From contig JAHJIQ010000072.1 in NCBI GenBank assembly GCA_018823285.1, forward strand, positions 17,053-81,052: a stretch of DNA of 64,000 nt, given 5' to 3'. The position numbers were made by a program, and so were the translations under genes. The DNA is from Pseudomonadota bacterium (GTDB lineage Bacteria; Desulfobacterota; Desulfobulbia; Desulfobulbales; JAGXFP01). This document shows, one piece after another, positions 9,013 through 17,057 of this stretch (the first letter of the stretch is position 1; each line of letters opens with the position of its first letter). Under the pieces are notes generated by a model. It saw only the letters and a list, made by a program, of their open reading frames with translations. It searched no databases and was not told the origin of the DNA.

Positions 9013-9327
9013 AAAAAATCATTTAAGATTGCTCATAAAAATTCCGGGCCACCATACTTAATTACAAGTAAAGATATTTCCAAAGAGGATTGACTGTCAG
9101 GCATGAGATTACCGGCATAGAGGAGAAATTGCATCAAAGATATGTTTGTTATTGATAATCCTCATTGGTGCTTGCAGGTTATGACTGTGTGAGGTCTTTT
9201 CGGAGGCTCGGCATGTTGGGGGGGCCGATTGGTTCTGCAAAATGGCGATCACGCTTGTCTTCTTTCATTTCAAAGTCGTGCAGCCGGCAAAGATTTAATG
9301 CCGGGGGTGTGCCTGATCCAGGGTTTA
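9013..9327. other. AT-rich leader upstream of the STAND cassette
   Basis: No gene is evident. The first 80 bases upstream of 9012 drop sharply in GC relative to the nuclease-NTPase gene and presumably hold its minus-strand promoter. The rest (about 9100-9327) is unassigned DNA leading to the copied response-regulator 3' end. Confidence 0.4.
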
Positions 9328-9426
9328 CTATCTCGAAGCCTTGGCGTCGATCATCATGGTGCCGCTGCCGGAGAGGTATTCGGTTCGTTTGATTTCTTCG
9401 ATGTTGCGGAGTTTCTTGATCAGTTC
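9328..9426 (-). pseudogene. Remnant of a response-regulator 3' end (copy of the end of the 10221-10913 gene)
   Basis: Positions 9327-9426 match 10220-10319 at 95 of 100 bases by direct comparison. They retain the last 32 or so codons in frame down to a TAG stop (ELIKKLRNIEEIK, then GTMMIDAKASR). The rest of the response regulator is absent upstream of this copy. It is a diverged paralogue remnant or an attachment-like duplication. It lies in direct orientation to the intact gene and brackets the toxin-antitoxin pair. Confidence 0.85.
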
Positions 9427-9465
9427 CGCAGCCACGTCCCGCCGTCCTATCTCGATGCCGCAAGA

Positions 9466-9510
9466 AGCACAATGCAGCACAAAGTTGCATTGTGCTGCAA
9501 TCTGATATAT
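9466..9510 (+). promoter_or_regulatory. Inverted-repeat operator and promoter of the toxin-antitoxin pair
   Basis: An 11-base perfect inverted repeat, AGCACAATGCA (9466-9476) and TGCATTGTGCT (9486-9496), with a 9-base spacer. The right arm overlaps a -35-like TTGCAT (9485-9490), with 17 bases to TATGTT (9508-9513). This is the usual geometry for an antitoxin autorepressing its own promoter. GGAGGTG at 9537-9543 is the ribosome site for the antitoxin. Confidence 0.6.
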
Positions 9511-9548
9511 GTTGACATCATTAACAACCAAGTCACGGAGGTGGGAAA

Positions 9549-9767
9549 ATGGCTATGGCGGTGCGTATTTCAGAGGAATTGGTAAACGAAGCAAAAAAAA
9601 TTAGCAAAATTGACCATCGGTCGCTGACAGGACAAATTGAGCATTGGGCCAGAATTGGCAAATACGCAGAGGAAAACCCGGATTTAACCTATGATTTAAT
9701 AAAGGAAATACTTGTTGGAATAGAAGAGTTAAAGCAAGGGGATAAAACTGAGTACCAATTCGGTTGA
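9549..9767 (+). CDS. ParD-like antitoxin
   Basis: A 72-aa protein of the ParD-like antitoxin type: an N-terminal ribbon-helix-helix-like start (AVRISEELVNEAKKIS), the family's SLTGQIEHWARIGKYAEENPD-like centre, and an acidic C-terminal helix that would bind the toxin. The start ATG 9549 is set by GGAGGTG five bases upstream. Six bases separate it from the toxin gene. Probable role: neutralises the 9774 toxin and represses the operon through the inverted repeat at 9466-9496. Confidence 0.85.
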   Translation: MAMAVRISEELVNEAKKISKIDHRSLTGQIEHWARIGKYAEENPDLTYDLIKEILVGIEELKQGDKTEYQFG

Positions 9768-9773
9768 GCGCAA

Positions 9774-10055
9774 ATGAAAATCTATCAATCGAGGTCATTT
9801 GAAAATAAAGTCAAAAAATTTAACCCGAATGAAAAAAACGATCTCGACAACGAAATAAAAGAAATTGCCCGGAACCCCTCAATTGGCATCGAAAAAAAAG
9901 GTGATTTAAGGGGTGCTTTTATTCACAAATTCAAAATCAAAACCACATTATATCTGCTTTCATATCGTGTTGTAGCGGATGGGCTGGAATTCATCATGAT
10001 TGGGGCGCATGAAAATTATTATCGTGACCTCAAGTCCTATCTGAAAAAAAAATAA
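9774..10055 (+). CDS. RelE/ParE-family toxin
   Basis: A 93-aa RelE/ParE-superfamily toxin: MKIYQSRSFENKVKKF, a basic helix pair, GDLRGAFIHKFKI and LSYRVVADGLEFIMIGAHENYYRDLK, with the terminal 'GAHENYYRDL' pattern seen in this superfamily. It probably cleaves ribosome-bound mRNA (RelE-like) or poisons gyrase (ParE-like); sequence alone does not decide. It immediately follows the antitoxin and is notably AT-rich and Lys-rich. Confidence 0.85.
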   Translation: MKIYQSRSFENKVKKFNPNEKNDLDNEIKEIARNPSIGIEKKGDLRGAFIHKFKIKTTLYLLSYRVVADGLEFIMIGAHENYYRDLKSYLKKK

Positions 10056-10220
10056 TGCATAGTACAGGGGGGGGCACCTTTTAGTAGTTCAGTAAGGAGT
10101 AAGGATGACTGTCATGATTTCATGGCTTTCCTGATCTTCTTCAAGGCCGGGCTTTTGATGTGTTGGCTGTTTGGCGTGAAGGGCGACGGGGCAGGGGATG
10201 ACTTTGCGCCGGAGCTGTCA

Positions 10221-10913
10221 CTACCTCGAAGCCTTGGCGTCGATCATCATGGTGCCGCTGCCGGTCAGGTATTCGGTTAGTTTGATCTCTTCGATGTTGC
10301 GGAGTTTCTTGATCAGTTCGGCGATCCGGTTGCAGCTCGTTTTCATTTCCTTCATGTACATTTCATGGTCTTCGGGGATTTTGTTTTCGGCGAAGGAGCG
10401 GGTGAGTTTGTCGATGCCGATGGAGAGAAAGACCAGCGAGTTGTTGATCTCGTGATTGAGGGTGACGACCAGCGCTTTGACCATCTCGATCTTCGCCTGG
10501 TCCAGCAGTTTTTCCTGCAGCCGGTAGTTTTCCTGGATCAGGTTGTATTGTTCGACACATTGAGAGATCGTGGTTTTCAACTCCAGGTCGTTCCAGGGTT
10601 TGCCGACGATCCGGTACACCTCGCCGCTGCTGATGGCCTTTAATGCCAGTTCAAGATCGAGGGCGCCGGTGATCATTACCCGCACCGTGTCGGGCGCAAT
10701 CTCGCGGGCCTTCTGGAGAACCTCGATTCCGGAAATCCCCGGCATCATGTAATCGGTGACGACCACAGCCACTTTGCTTTCGGCGAGGTTTTCCAGGGCC
10801 AAGTTCCCGTCGGTGAATGTTTCGACCGAATACCCCTCACCCATGAAGAAGCGTTTCAGGCTCGATAAGACATGCGGCTCGTCATCAACAATGTAGATCG
10901 TCGGTTCATCCAT
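10221..10913 (-). CDS. Response regulator with a histidine-kinase-like dimerisation domain but no ATPase domain
   Basis: Receiver domain at residues 4-118 with acidic D10/D11, phospho-acceptor D54 (VVVTDYMMPG), T82 and K105 (GKPW). A coiled linker follows, then a segment resembling a HisKA H-box (TLNHEINNSL, H154). The protein ends at 230 aa without any HATPase catalytic motif. Such receiver-plus-DHp proteins could bind a partner kinase or act in a relay; this is inference. Orientation and nearness suggest a link to the HD-GYP gene beyond the IS21 element. The last 100 bases are duplicated at 9327-9426. Confidence 0.88.
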   Translation of the reverse strand: MDEPTIYIVDDEPHVLSSLKRFFMGEGYSVETFTDGNLALENLAESKVAVVVTDYMMPGISGIEVLQKAREIAPDTVRVMITGALDLELALKAISSGEVYRIVGKPWNDLELKTTISQCVEQYNLIQENYRLQEKLLDQAKIEMVKALVVTLNHEINNSLVFLSIGIDKLTRSFAENKIPEDHEMYMKEMKTSCNRIAELIKKLRNIEEIKLTEYLTGSGTMMIDAKASR

Positions 10914-10989
10914 GACATGATTCCAGTTTGACAGATTATTTGTGCCGGTGTTTTCAGAATATCACTTTTCCGATTCCGGAATCCAGCGG

Positions 10990-11088
10990 TTAGTGAGCGA
11001 ATCTGATGGATGTAAGTAACTTTCCACACGGAGATTCCCCGTGGTTCGAAGTCGCACTCCGTTTGCTATCTGCCGCGGGGAGTTTCAA
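10990..11088 (+). repeat. Interspersed repeat, copy 1 (inverted relative to copy at 35211-35304)
   Basis: About 99 bases starting ttagtgagcgaatctgat and containing gaagtcgcactccgtttgct and atctgccgcggggag. Its reverse complement occurs at 35211-35304 with a few substitutions and a 4-base indel. Shorter degenerate relatives lie at about 1280-1325 and 47760-47800. Confidence 0.85.
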
Positions 11089-11106
11089 TAGAATCGGGCG
11101 TTGTTC

Positions 11107-11113
11107 TGCAGTT
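11107..11113. repeat. IS21 target-site duplication, left copy
   Basis: TGCAGTT immediately outside the left end of the IS21 element, repeated exactly at 13757-13763. Confidence 0.85.
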
Positions 11114-11240
11114 TGTGTATTCCCCGGAAGTCTGCCACCCAGTCCACGTGAAGGTTGCCACCTAATGTACGTGAAAGCTGCCACCTATTCTCCGGCAAAG
11201 CTGCCACCTGTCGGAGCGAAGCGACGCAGGAGTTTTTTCT

Positions 11241-11996
11241 TTACTCCGAATGGGCCTCTTTCTTCAAGTTTGAATTCTTTTTTCTCATAGATTCTCCTTT
11301 TAAATTTATCCGGTGCGCGTTGTGAACCAGCCGGTCCAGAATGGCGTCGGCAAGAGTTGCGTCCCCGATGAGTTCATGCCAGTGATCCACTGGCACCTGG
11401 CTTGTTACCATGGTTGATTGCAGCTTGTGTCGGTCTTCAAGAATTTCTAAAAGGTCATGGCGCTGCTCCGTATTGAGTTGTTTGAGGCCAAAATCGTCAA
11501 GGATCAAGAGATTTGTTTTGGCAAAACCATCAAGTAACTTGCCATACCGCCCATCACCTTTTGCCAGGGAAAGATCCTGGAAGAGCCTGGGCAGGCGAAG
11601 ATAGAGAGCCGTATGTCCTTCCCGGCAGGCCTTTTGCGCCAAAGCACAGGCAAGATAGGATTTGCCCACCCCGGTTGACCCGCAAATGATCAGATTTTGA
11701 TGTTCTTTAAGCCAATGACAGTCTGCGAGTTTTAAAACAAGAGCCCGGTCAAGGCCACGTGGTTGACGAAAGTCGATGTCCTCCACAGAAGCGCTCTGCC
11801 GGAGTTTTGCTTTTTTCAGCCGTTTTGCCATACGGCGATTTTCTCGTTCCGTCATCTCGCGATCAACAAGCAACCCGAGACGCTCCTCAAACGATAATTC
11901 CTTGATCTCGGGCATCTGCAGCTGTTCGCCGAGGGCATTAGCCATGCCGAAGAAGCGCAGGGATTGCAGTTTTTCATGGGTGGGATGGGTAAGCAT
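11241..11996 (-). CDS. istB: IS21-family helper ATPase IstB
   Basis: A 251-aa DnaC-like AAA+ ATPase that assembles on target DNA and activates the IstA transposase. Seen: N-terminal helical domain (SFEERLGLLVDREMTERENR), Walker A CGSTGVGKS, Walker B LLILDDFG, and the family's SQVPVDHWHELIGD segment. The start is ATG 11996 (MLTHPTHEKLQSLRFFGMA); the frame is open further upstream, but that part overlaps istA and is not expected to be translated. It lies 13 bases after the istA stop. Confidence 0.95.
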   Translation of the reverse strand: MLTHPTHEKLQSLRFFGMANALGEQLQMPEIKELSFEERLGLLVDREMTERENRRMAKRLKKAKLRQSASVEDIDFRQPRGLDRALVLKLADCHWLKEHQNLIICGSTGVGKSYLACALAQKACREGHTALYLRLPRLFQDLSLAKGDGRYGKLLDGFAKTNLLILDDFGLKQLNTEQRHDLLEILEDRHKLQSTMVTSQVPVDHWHELIGDATLADAILDRLVHNAHRINLKGESMRKKNSNLKKEAHSE

Positions 11997-12009
11997 GGTA
12001 TCTCCTTTT

Positions 12010-13560
12010 TCAATGTGTCTGTTTGTAGTAATGAGATCCTCTGATATTGTCATGATTGAACAGGGACTGCTGTTCCACCGGATCATGCAGGGTCTTTTTT
12101 TCCAGGCCGTTTTTAAGGATCGATTCGATACTTCTGTAGGAAGTCGTCCCCAGATGTAAAGCTCGCAGGCAGGCCATCTCCAGGCGCTCGGTGTCGTAAC
12201 TTTTTTCAAGTCGCAGGATGCCCAGAATAGAACGGAATGCCTGTTGCGGATGAGGCCGTGAGGCGAGTATCTTTTCCACCAGTTCGGCGGTCTGCGGGCC
12301 GATTGAGTTCGCCCAGCGGATGAAACGCTCGGGCGACCATTTGGCATAATGCCTGTGGGCCGGCGGCATATGTTCCTTGCTGGTGGTGTGGCGCCCCGGG
12401 AGATTATTTCTGACATGGCTGGCGACTCGCGTCCCCTGGTGAAAGAACTCGACGATATTGGCCGAGATGCGAACATCGATTTGTTTTTTAACCAGCTGGT
12501 GCGGAACGCTGTAGTAGTGCCGATTGATCTCAACATGATAGTCGATGTGCACCCGGGCCTTTTTCCACTCTGCATACTGGTACGGTTGAGCAGGCAAAGG
12601 TTTAAGCGCTGCCTTGTCCAGTGATTCAAAAAGATTTTTGCGGCTGCCGGGTATTTTTTTGAATGGACGATCATTGAGTTCAACAAGCAACTTTCTGATC
12701 GCCTGATTGACTTCTGCCAGACTAAAGAATGTATGATTGCGCAGGCGGGCGAGAATCCAGCGTTCCACCACCAAAACGGCTGTTTCCACCTTGGCCTTGT
12801 CCCGTGGTTTTCTTACCCTTGCCGGCAGAACTATGACCTGATAGTGGCTTGCAAGATCCTGGTATGTTGGATTGAGATCCGGTTCATAGCGGCAGGCCTT
12901 GGAAACGCCGCTTTTAAGATTATCAGGCACCACAATTTCAGGAACACCGCCGAAAAACGCAAATGTGCGAACATGAGAGCCGATCCAATCCGGCAGACCT
13001 TGGGTCCAGGTTGCCTCGGCATACGTGTAGCTGCTGGCTCCAAGGACAGCTACGAAAACCTGAGCTGTCCTGATTTCGCCGGTATGACTGTCAATGATCG
13101 GTACAGTATGACCGGCATAGTCGACAAATATCTTTTCTCCGGCACGATGCTCCTGGCGCATGACAAGATCCACCTTGCCGGTCCAGGCATGATATTTCCG
13201 GCAAAACCAACTGTACTGATATCCGTTTGGATTGCCTTCTCTGTACTCCTGCCAGAGCAGAAAGAGCGTAACGCCTTTTTTTCTCAATTCGCGATGTACA
13301 ACCGCCCAATCCGGCACCAAACGGGCATCGCGCCGAACCTGCGGGGGCGGTGGAAACAGCAACCGCTCCACATTCTCGTCGCTGAGATCATCCGGCAATG
13401 GCCATGGTAGGCCGGACACCGAAAAACGACGCAGATAATCAGCAATCGTCGGTCGACTTGTCCCGCAACAGCTGGAAATTTTCCGGTTGCTTAAATTACA
13501 GTCAAATTTTAACCGTAGGACTTCTCTTACTTTTCGCATAGACAACCTCTCTGCCGGCAT
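12010..13560 (-). CDS. istA: IS21-family transposase IstA
   Basis: A 516-aa transposase. Seen: N-terminal helix-turn-helix (SNRKISSCCGTSRPTIADYL), an rve-type DDE core with D in IFVDYAGHT, D in VPDNLKSGV and E in KAKVETAV, and a C-terminal beta-barrel/DNA-binding part (RHYYSVPHQLVKK). Full length for the family, with no frameshift. It acts with IstB encoded directly downstream. Confidence 0.96.
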   Translation of the reverse strand: MPAERLSMRKVREVLRLKFDCNLSNRKISSCCGTSRPTIADYLRRFSVSGLPWPLPDDLSDENVERLLFPPPPQVRRDARLVPDWAVVHRELRKKGVTLFLLWQEYREGNPNGYQYSWFCRKYHAWTGKVDLVMRQEHRAGEKIFVDYAGHTVPIIDSHTGEIRTAQVFVAVLGASSYTYAEATWTQGLPDWIGSHVRTFAFFGGVPEIVVPDNLKSGVSKACRYEPDLNPTYQDLASHYQVIVLPARVRKPRDKAKVETAVLVVERWILARLRNHTFFSLAEVNQAIRKLLVELNDRPFKKIPGSRKNLFESLDKAALKPLPAQPYQYAEWKKARVHIDYHVEINRHYYSVPHQLVKKQIDVRISANIVEFFHQGTRVASHVRNNLPGRHTTSKEHMPPAHRHYAKWSPERFIRWANSIGPQTAELVEKILASRPHPQQAFRSILGILRLEKSYDTERLEMACLRALHLGTTSYRSIESILKNGLEKKTLHDPVEQQSLFNHDNIRGSHYYKQTH

Positions 13561-13756
13561 CTGTGTCTCCTTTCTTCATATTGAAAAAAAGGCTCACAAT
13601 ACCAACGGCTGTCCTACGTCGCTAAATCCAAAATTCAGGTGGCAGCTTTGCCGGAGAATGGGTGGCAGGAATCAAATACAATGGGTGGCAGCTTTGCCGT
13701 ACAATGGGTGGCAGGCTTCGTGTACATTAGGTGGCAGACTTGCCGGAGAATACTCA

Positions 13757-13763
13757 TGCAGTT
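13757..13763. repeat. IS21 target-site duplication, right copy
   Basis: TGCAGTT directly after the right IS end, identical to 11107-11113. Joining the two flanks restores a continuous pre-insertion sequence about 85 bases upstream of the HD-GYP gene. Confidence 0.85.
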
Positions 13764-13840
13764 GGCATGCCCTTTGGACAGCGGCCTGTTTTTTTGCATG
13801 TCACATTGCCTCTTCACCCGATGAGTTCTTTTGTGGTTCA

Positions 13841-15223
13841 ATGATCATTATGCGGATCAAATTTTTTCAGACCCTCTCTTTTCAGGTCATTCTCATTATC
13901 GCCCTGGGGCTGTCGGTAATGACCCTGGTGCAGTTCAATTATTCCGAAGAGATTATCGAGGGCAGTATCCTGCACGAAACAAAGAAACAGGCGCTGGCAT
14001 ATCTGCTGGGGATTGAGCGGGAGATCCAGGCCCTGCCGGACCCCTATGATTCGCTCAGGGTCAGCGGAGTTCTCTATGGCGCCAAGACCCATGATATCAG
14101 CCAGCTTGGTTTTTCGATCATCAATATCTACTGCTACAACAGAGCCGGTGAAATATTCGCCTTCATGGATGAGCCTGATAAACTGACCAAGGACCTTTCG
14201 GCGGAATATGGCGAGGTTATCCGCAAGAATGCGCCTTACCTGGGGAGGGAGATAGAGAGCAATCACGTTGATGAAAACGGCAACATCATCCACTCGGTCG
14301 ATGTAATCGTTCCGATCCATTACAAAAACGAGGTGCTTGGCGGGCTTGAAGTGGAGATCAACCTGAACAGAACCTTCGAGATGATCAGAGAGATTGACGA
14401 TCTGTATGAGAAGCGGATTGTTTTCATGCTCTCTGTGGCACTGGTCGGCATGGTCCTCTTTATTTTTCTCATCGTAAACTGGCGAGTCCTTGCTCCGCTC
14501 AGGCAACTGGGAGAGGTGACAAAGAAGATCGCGGCAGGGGAGTTCAAAGCGAGGGTTGAATATGGTCCGAAAAACGAGATCGGGAGGCTTGGCCGGTCGA
14601 TCAATGAGATGGCCCGGAGCATCGAAGCTCTGTTTCATGAACTGAATCAGGCCTATATTGCGATCCTGAACTCACTCTCCAAAGCCTTGGAGGCACGGGA
14701 CGAATACACCGCGAACCATTCGGAAAACGTCGCCAGGTATGCGGTCAAGCTGGGAAGGCGGGTCGGTATATCCGGGGACGAGCTGAAATCTCTAGCCCAG
14801 GGCGCCATGATCCATGATCTGGGCAAGATCGGCATTCCGGACAGTATTTTGAACAAACCGGGAAAGTTGCGGGAGGAAGAGTATGCCAAGATACAGGAGC
14901 ACCCCCTCCTGACTGCCGCAATTTTAAGGCCCCTTGAAAAGTTCAGACATTTTTCCGATATTGCCCGCTCTCACCATGAACGATGGGATGGTCTGGGGTA
15001 TCCGGACGGATTGAGGGGAGACGAGATCCCTTATCTGGCAAGGATCGTGGCGATTGCCGATTCATGGGATGCGATCACCGGCGACCGGGTCTATCGCAAG
15101 GGCGCCGGTTTCAAGAAGGCTCTCTCGCTGTTTGAAAAAGAACGGGACTCAGGACAATGGGACCCGGAACTGGTTGACGAGTTTGTCAGGATGATGCAGG
15201 AGGAAAAGGAAGGGGGCGCCTGA
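13841..15223 (+). CDS. Membrane-bound HD-GYP c-di-GMP phosphodiesterase
   Basis: A 460-aa signalling protein that probably hydrolyses cyclic di-GMP. Seen: TM1 at about 10-30, a periplasmic sensor loop to about 190, TM2 at about 195-215, a HAMP domain (WRVLAPLRQLGEVTKKIAAG), then the HD-GYP domain with NHSENVARYA, MIHDLGKIGIPD and HHERWDGLGYPDG, all metal and signature residues kept. Starts at 13841 or 13850 (MRIKFF) are both possible; neither has a strong ribosome site. The longer frame beginning inside the IS element is not credible. The IS21 insertion sits 85 bases upstream and may have displaced its promoter. Confidence 0.92.
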   Translation: MIIMRIKFFQTLSFQVILIIALGLSVMTLVQFNYSEEIIEGSILHETKKQALAYLLGIEREIQALPDPYDSLRVSGVLYGAKTHDISQLGFSIINIYCYNRAGEIFAFMDEPDKLTKDLSAEYGEVIRKNAPYLGREIESNHVDENGNIIHSVDVIVPIHYKNEVLGGLEVEINLNRTFEMIREIDDLYEKRIVFMLSVALVGMVLFIFLIVNWRVLAPLRQLGEVTKKIAAGEFKARVEYGPKNEIGRLGRSINEMARSIEALFHELNQAYIAILNSLSKALEARDEYTANHSENVARYAVKLGRRVGISGDELKSLAQGAMIHDLGKIGIPDSILNKPGKLREEEYAKIQEHPLLTAAILRPLEKFRHFSDIARSHHERWDGLGYPDGLRGDEIPYLARIVAIADSWDAITGDRVYRKGAGFKKALSLFEKERDSGQWDPELVDEFVRMMQEEKEGGA

Positions 15224-15244
15224 TTCGAAGTGCAAATCAAGCAG

Positions 15245-15283
15245 CAAAAGGCCGGCTGCTGCCAATCAATTGCCGGCCTTTTG
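15245..15283. terminator. Bidirectional terminator hairpin
   Basis: A perfect 12-base inverted repeat CAAAAGGCCGGC (15245-15256) and GCCGGCCTTTTG (15272-15283), loop 15 bases, with A and T runs at its ends. It lies between the convergent HD-GYP and dienelactone hydrolase genes. Confidence 0.8.
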
Positions 15284-15301
15284 TTGCGCCCTTGAAAAAT
15301 T

Positions 15302-16045
15302 CTATCTGCCGGTCACCTCTTTCAGGAACTGACCGAATCTCTGCCATGATTTCCGGTCGGCGTCTTCGCGGTAGCGGTCCGAGTCGAATACGGTAAAGGC
15401 ATGGGGCGCGCCGCCGTAGGTGATCATTTCATGGGGGACCTGATGGTTTTCCAGTTCCTTGGCGAGGCCTGCGAAATGGTCCATGGTGATGCTCTGGTCG
15501 GCGGTGCCGTGCATGATCAGGAGTTTCCCTTTCGTTGCCGAATGGTCCTGGCCCTCCGGGGTGGCAAGTCCGCCGTGGAAGGTGACAAAACCCTTCAGGT
15601 CGGCGCCGGACCTGGCGAATTCAAGGACCGCCGCCCCGCCGAAGCAATACCCCATCGCCACCGCGTTATCGATATCGGCGCCGAGTGCCCCGGCCGTGGT
15701 CATCGCCCCGTTTAAAAGGGCGCGCATCTTTACCCGGTCTTTGTAAAGCTCGCCGGTATGCTGCTTTCTGTCCTTGTTTTCCGTGGGGCGGATCCCTTTA
15801 CCGAAAAGATCGGCGGCAAAAACCGCATAGCCGAGTCCGGCAAGCATCTCGGCGCGCTTCACCTCGTAGCCGGTCAACCCGTCCCAGTCGTGGACCAGGA
15901 GAACAAGCGGCGCGGTGGGAGACGGTGAGACAAAGTAGCCCTCGAAAGACTCCCCGTTCACCTGGTAATCGACGGATCGCCCTGCGCCATAGACGGCAGT
16001 TGCGCCGAGCAGGATCAGAAAAACAGCCGGTATGATTTTTTTCAT
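15302..16045 (-). CDS. Exported dienelactone hydrolase family protein
   Basis: A 247-aa alpha/beta hydrolase with a cleavable signal peptide (residues 1-20, MKKIIPAVFLILLGATAVYG), so probably periplasmic. The catalytic triad is visible: nucleophile Cys in GYCFGG, Asp in HGTADQSI, His in GGAPHAF. The Cys nucleophile is typical of dienelactone hydrolases; the real substrate is unknown. GGAGGGTGC precedes ATG 16045. It appears monocistronic. Confidence 0.9.
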   Translation of the reverse strand: MKKIIPAVFLILLGATAVYGAGRSVDYQVNGESFEGYFVSPSPTAPLVLLVHDWDGLTGYEVKRAEMLAGLGYAVFAADLFGKGIRPTENKDRKQHTGELYKDRVKMRALLNGAMTTAGALGADIDNAVAMGYCFGGAAVLEFARSGADLKGFVTFHGGLATPEGQDHSATKGKLLIMHGTADQSITMDHFAGLAKELENHQVPHEMITYGGAPHAFTVFDSDRYREDADRKSWQRFGQFLKEVTGR

Positions 16046-16323
16046 AGCACCCTCCTTGGAGTATTTATCATAAGAGATGTCACATCATTTTTGGAAACGA
16101 TTTGTCCTGTTGCCACAATATTCATTGGGGTGAGTTCCGGCAAATGAGTCCGAAAAGATTGCCGGGGTTTTTTCCCTCTGATCTGCTCTTTGCCTCTTCA
16201 GGAAAAGAAACCTCCAGGATCCTTCATTTGTCCTGGAATATGATTCCATTGAGTTGTGAAATAAGTTAAAAGAGGATTGCATGATCTGACTCGGAATGAC
16301 CCTTTAATGAAACCGGCAATTTT

Positions 16324-16830
16324 ATGATTACGGAAAATCTGGTGTCAAACAGCGCGGTTCTCGATCCCACCGGGATTGTTTTCTGGACCAGGATCGGCGC
16401 TACGGTGCTCTGCGGCGGTATTGTCGGGCTTGAGCGGCAGCTCAGAGGTAAACCTGCGGGGATCAGGACGAGCATCCTGATCTGTCTCGGTACCCATATC
16501 TTCGTGAGCCTGGCCGCTTCCCTGAATGAATACACCCTTGATCCTTCCCGGGTCCTCGGCCAGGTGGTCACCGGAATCGGCTTCATCGGCGCCGGGGTGA
16601 TCATGTCGAAGGAGGGGCTGGTCAAGGGAGTGACCTCTGCCGCGATCATCTGGGTCCTCGCCGGCATCGGCGCGGCCATCGGTCTGGGCAATCTGCCCAT
16701 GGCCCTCTCCATTACCTTGGTGGCCGTCGGAGTTCTGTGGGGGGTTGAGTTTCTGGAATCCACCTTCAAGAAACTCCGCCGCGGAGTGCACCATAAATAT
16801 CACAAGGGTGAAGGGTTCACAGAGGACTAG
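16324..16830 (+). CDS. MgtC/SapB family membrane protein
   Basis: A 168-aa inner-membrane protein with four to five helices. It carries the family signature GGIVGLERQLRGKPAGIRTS and the GIGFIGAGVIM and GVTSAAIIW motifs. MgtC-like proteins modulate growth under low Mg2+ or envelope energetics; the C-terminal cytoplasmic ACT-like domain of true MgtC is missing, as in short SapB-type members. The stop codon TAG (16828-16830) lies inside the left inverted repeat of a MITE-like element, so the original C-terminus may have been altered. Confidence 0.9.
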   Translation: MITENLVSNSAVLDPTGIVFWTRIGATVLCGGIVGLERQLRGKPAGIRTSILICLGTHIFVSLAASLNEYTLDPSRVLGQVVTGIGFIGAGVIMSKEGLVKGVTSAAIIWVLAGIGAAIGLGNLPMALSITLVAVGVLWGVEFLESTFKKLRRGVHHKYHKGEGFTED

Positions 16831-16993
16831 TGTCGCGTCAAGGATGAAATGTCATAATATTTCTCCGGCATTTTTTGTGCCGGCAAGGCACGTGTTGGGT
16901 TGCATAGCAGCGCTATGTAACCCAACAGGTAACGCAGGAGGCGCGAAAAACGACGAGGAAGATGTGACGGTTCAGAGTTGACGTGACACTAGT
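16826..16993. mobile_element. MITE-like element with 16-base terminal inverted repeats
   Basis: Ends ACTAGTGTCGCGTCAA (16826-16841) and TTGACGTGACACTAGT (16978-16993) are inverted repeats matching at 15 of 16 positions, 168 bp end to end. The interior holds a near-perfect hairpin, tgttgggttgcatagc against gctatgtaacccaaca, around 16892-16927. There is no reading frame. These traits suit a non-autonomous element; the parent transposase is not in the window. Confidence 0.7.
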
Positions 16994-17057
16994 GTCTGAC
17001 TCCGGAGATTCCCTTTTCGCAACTGTGTTGCCCCAGGTGTCTTGTGCCGAGTGGTTC

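Larger units (their letters stand above)
11114..13756 (-). mobile_element. Complete IS21-family insertion sequence
   Basis: An element of 2,643 bp with istA and istB on the minus strand. Its ends are TGTGTATTCC... on the left and the inverted ...GGAGAATACTCA on the right, with the conserved terminal TG/CA. Inside each end are several copies of an IS21-style internal repeat built on 'GCTGCCACC' (near 11130, 11152, 11173 and 11199 on the left; its complement near 13640, 13660, 13685, 13707 and 13729 on the right). It is flanked by the 7-bp duplication TGCAGTT. Both reading frames are intact, so it may be active. Confidence 0.93.

Noticed and set aside
11997..12686. Upstream extension of the istB frame
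   Set aside because: Overlaps istA in another frame; homologous IstB proteins start at MLTHPTHEKL-like sequence at 11996.
13487..13840. N-terminal extension of the HD-GYP frame into the IS element
   Set aside because: It reads through IS ends and terminal repeats; the transmembrane start at 13841/13850 is the natural N-terminus.
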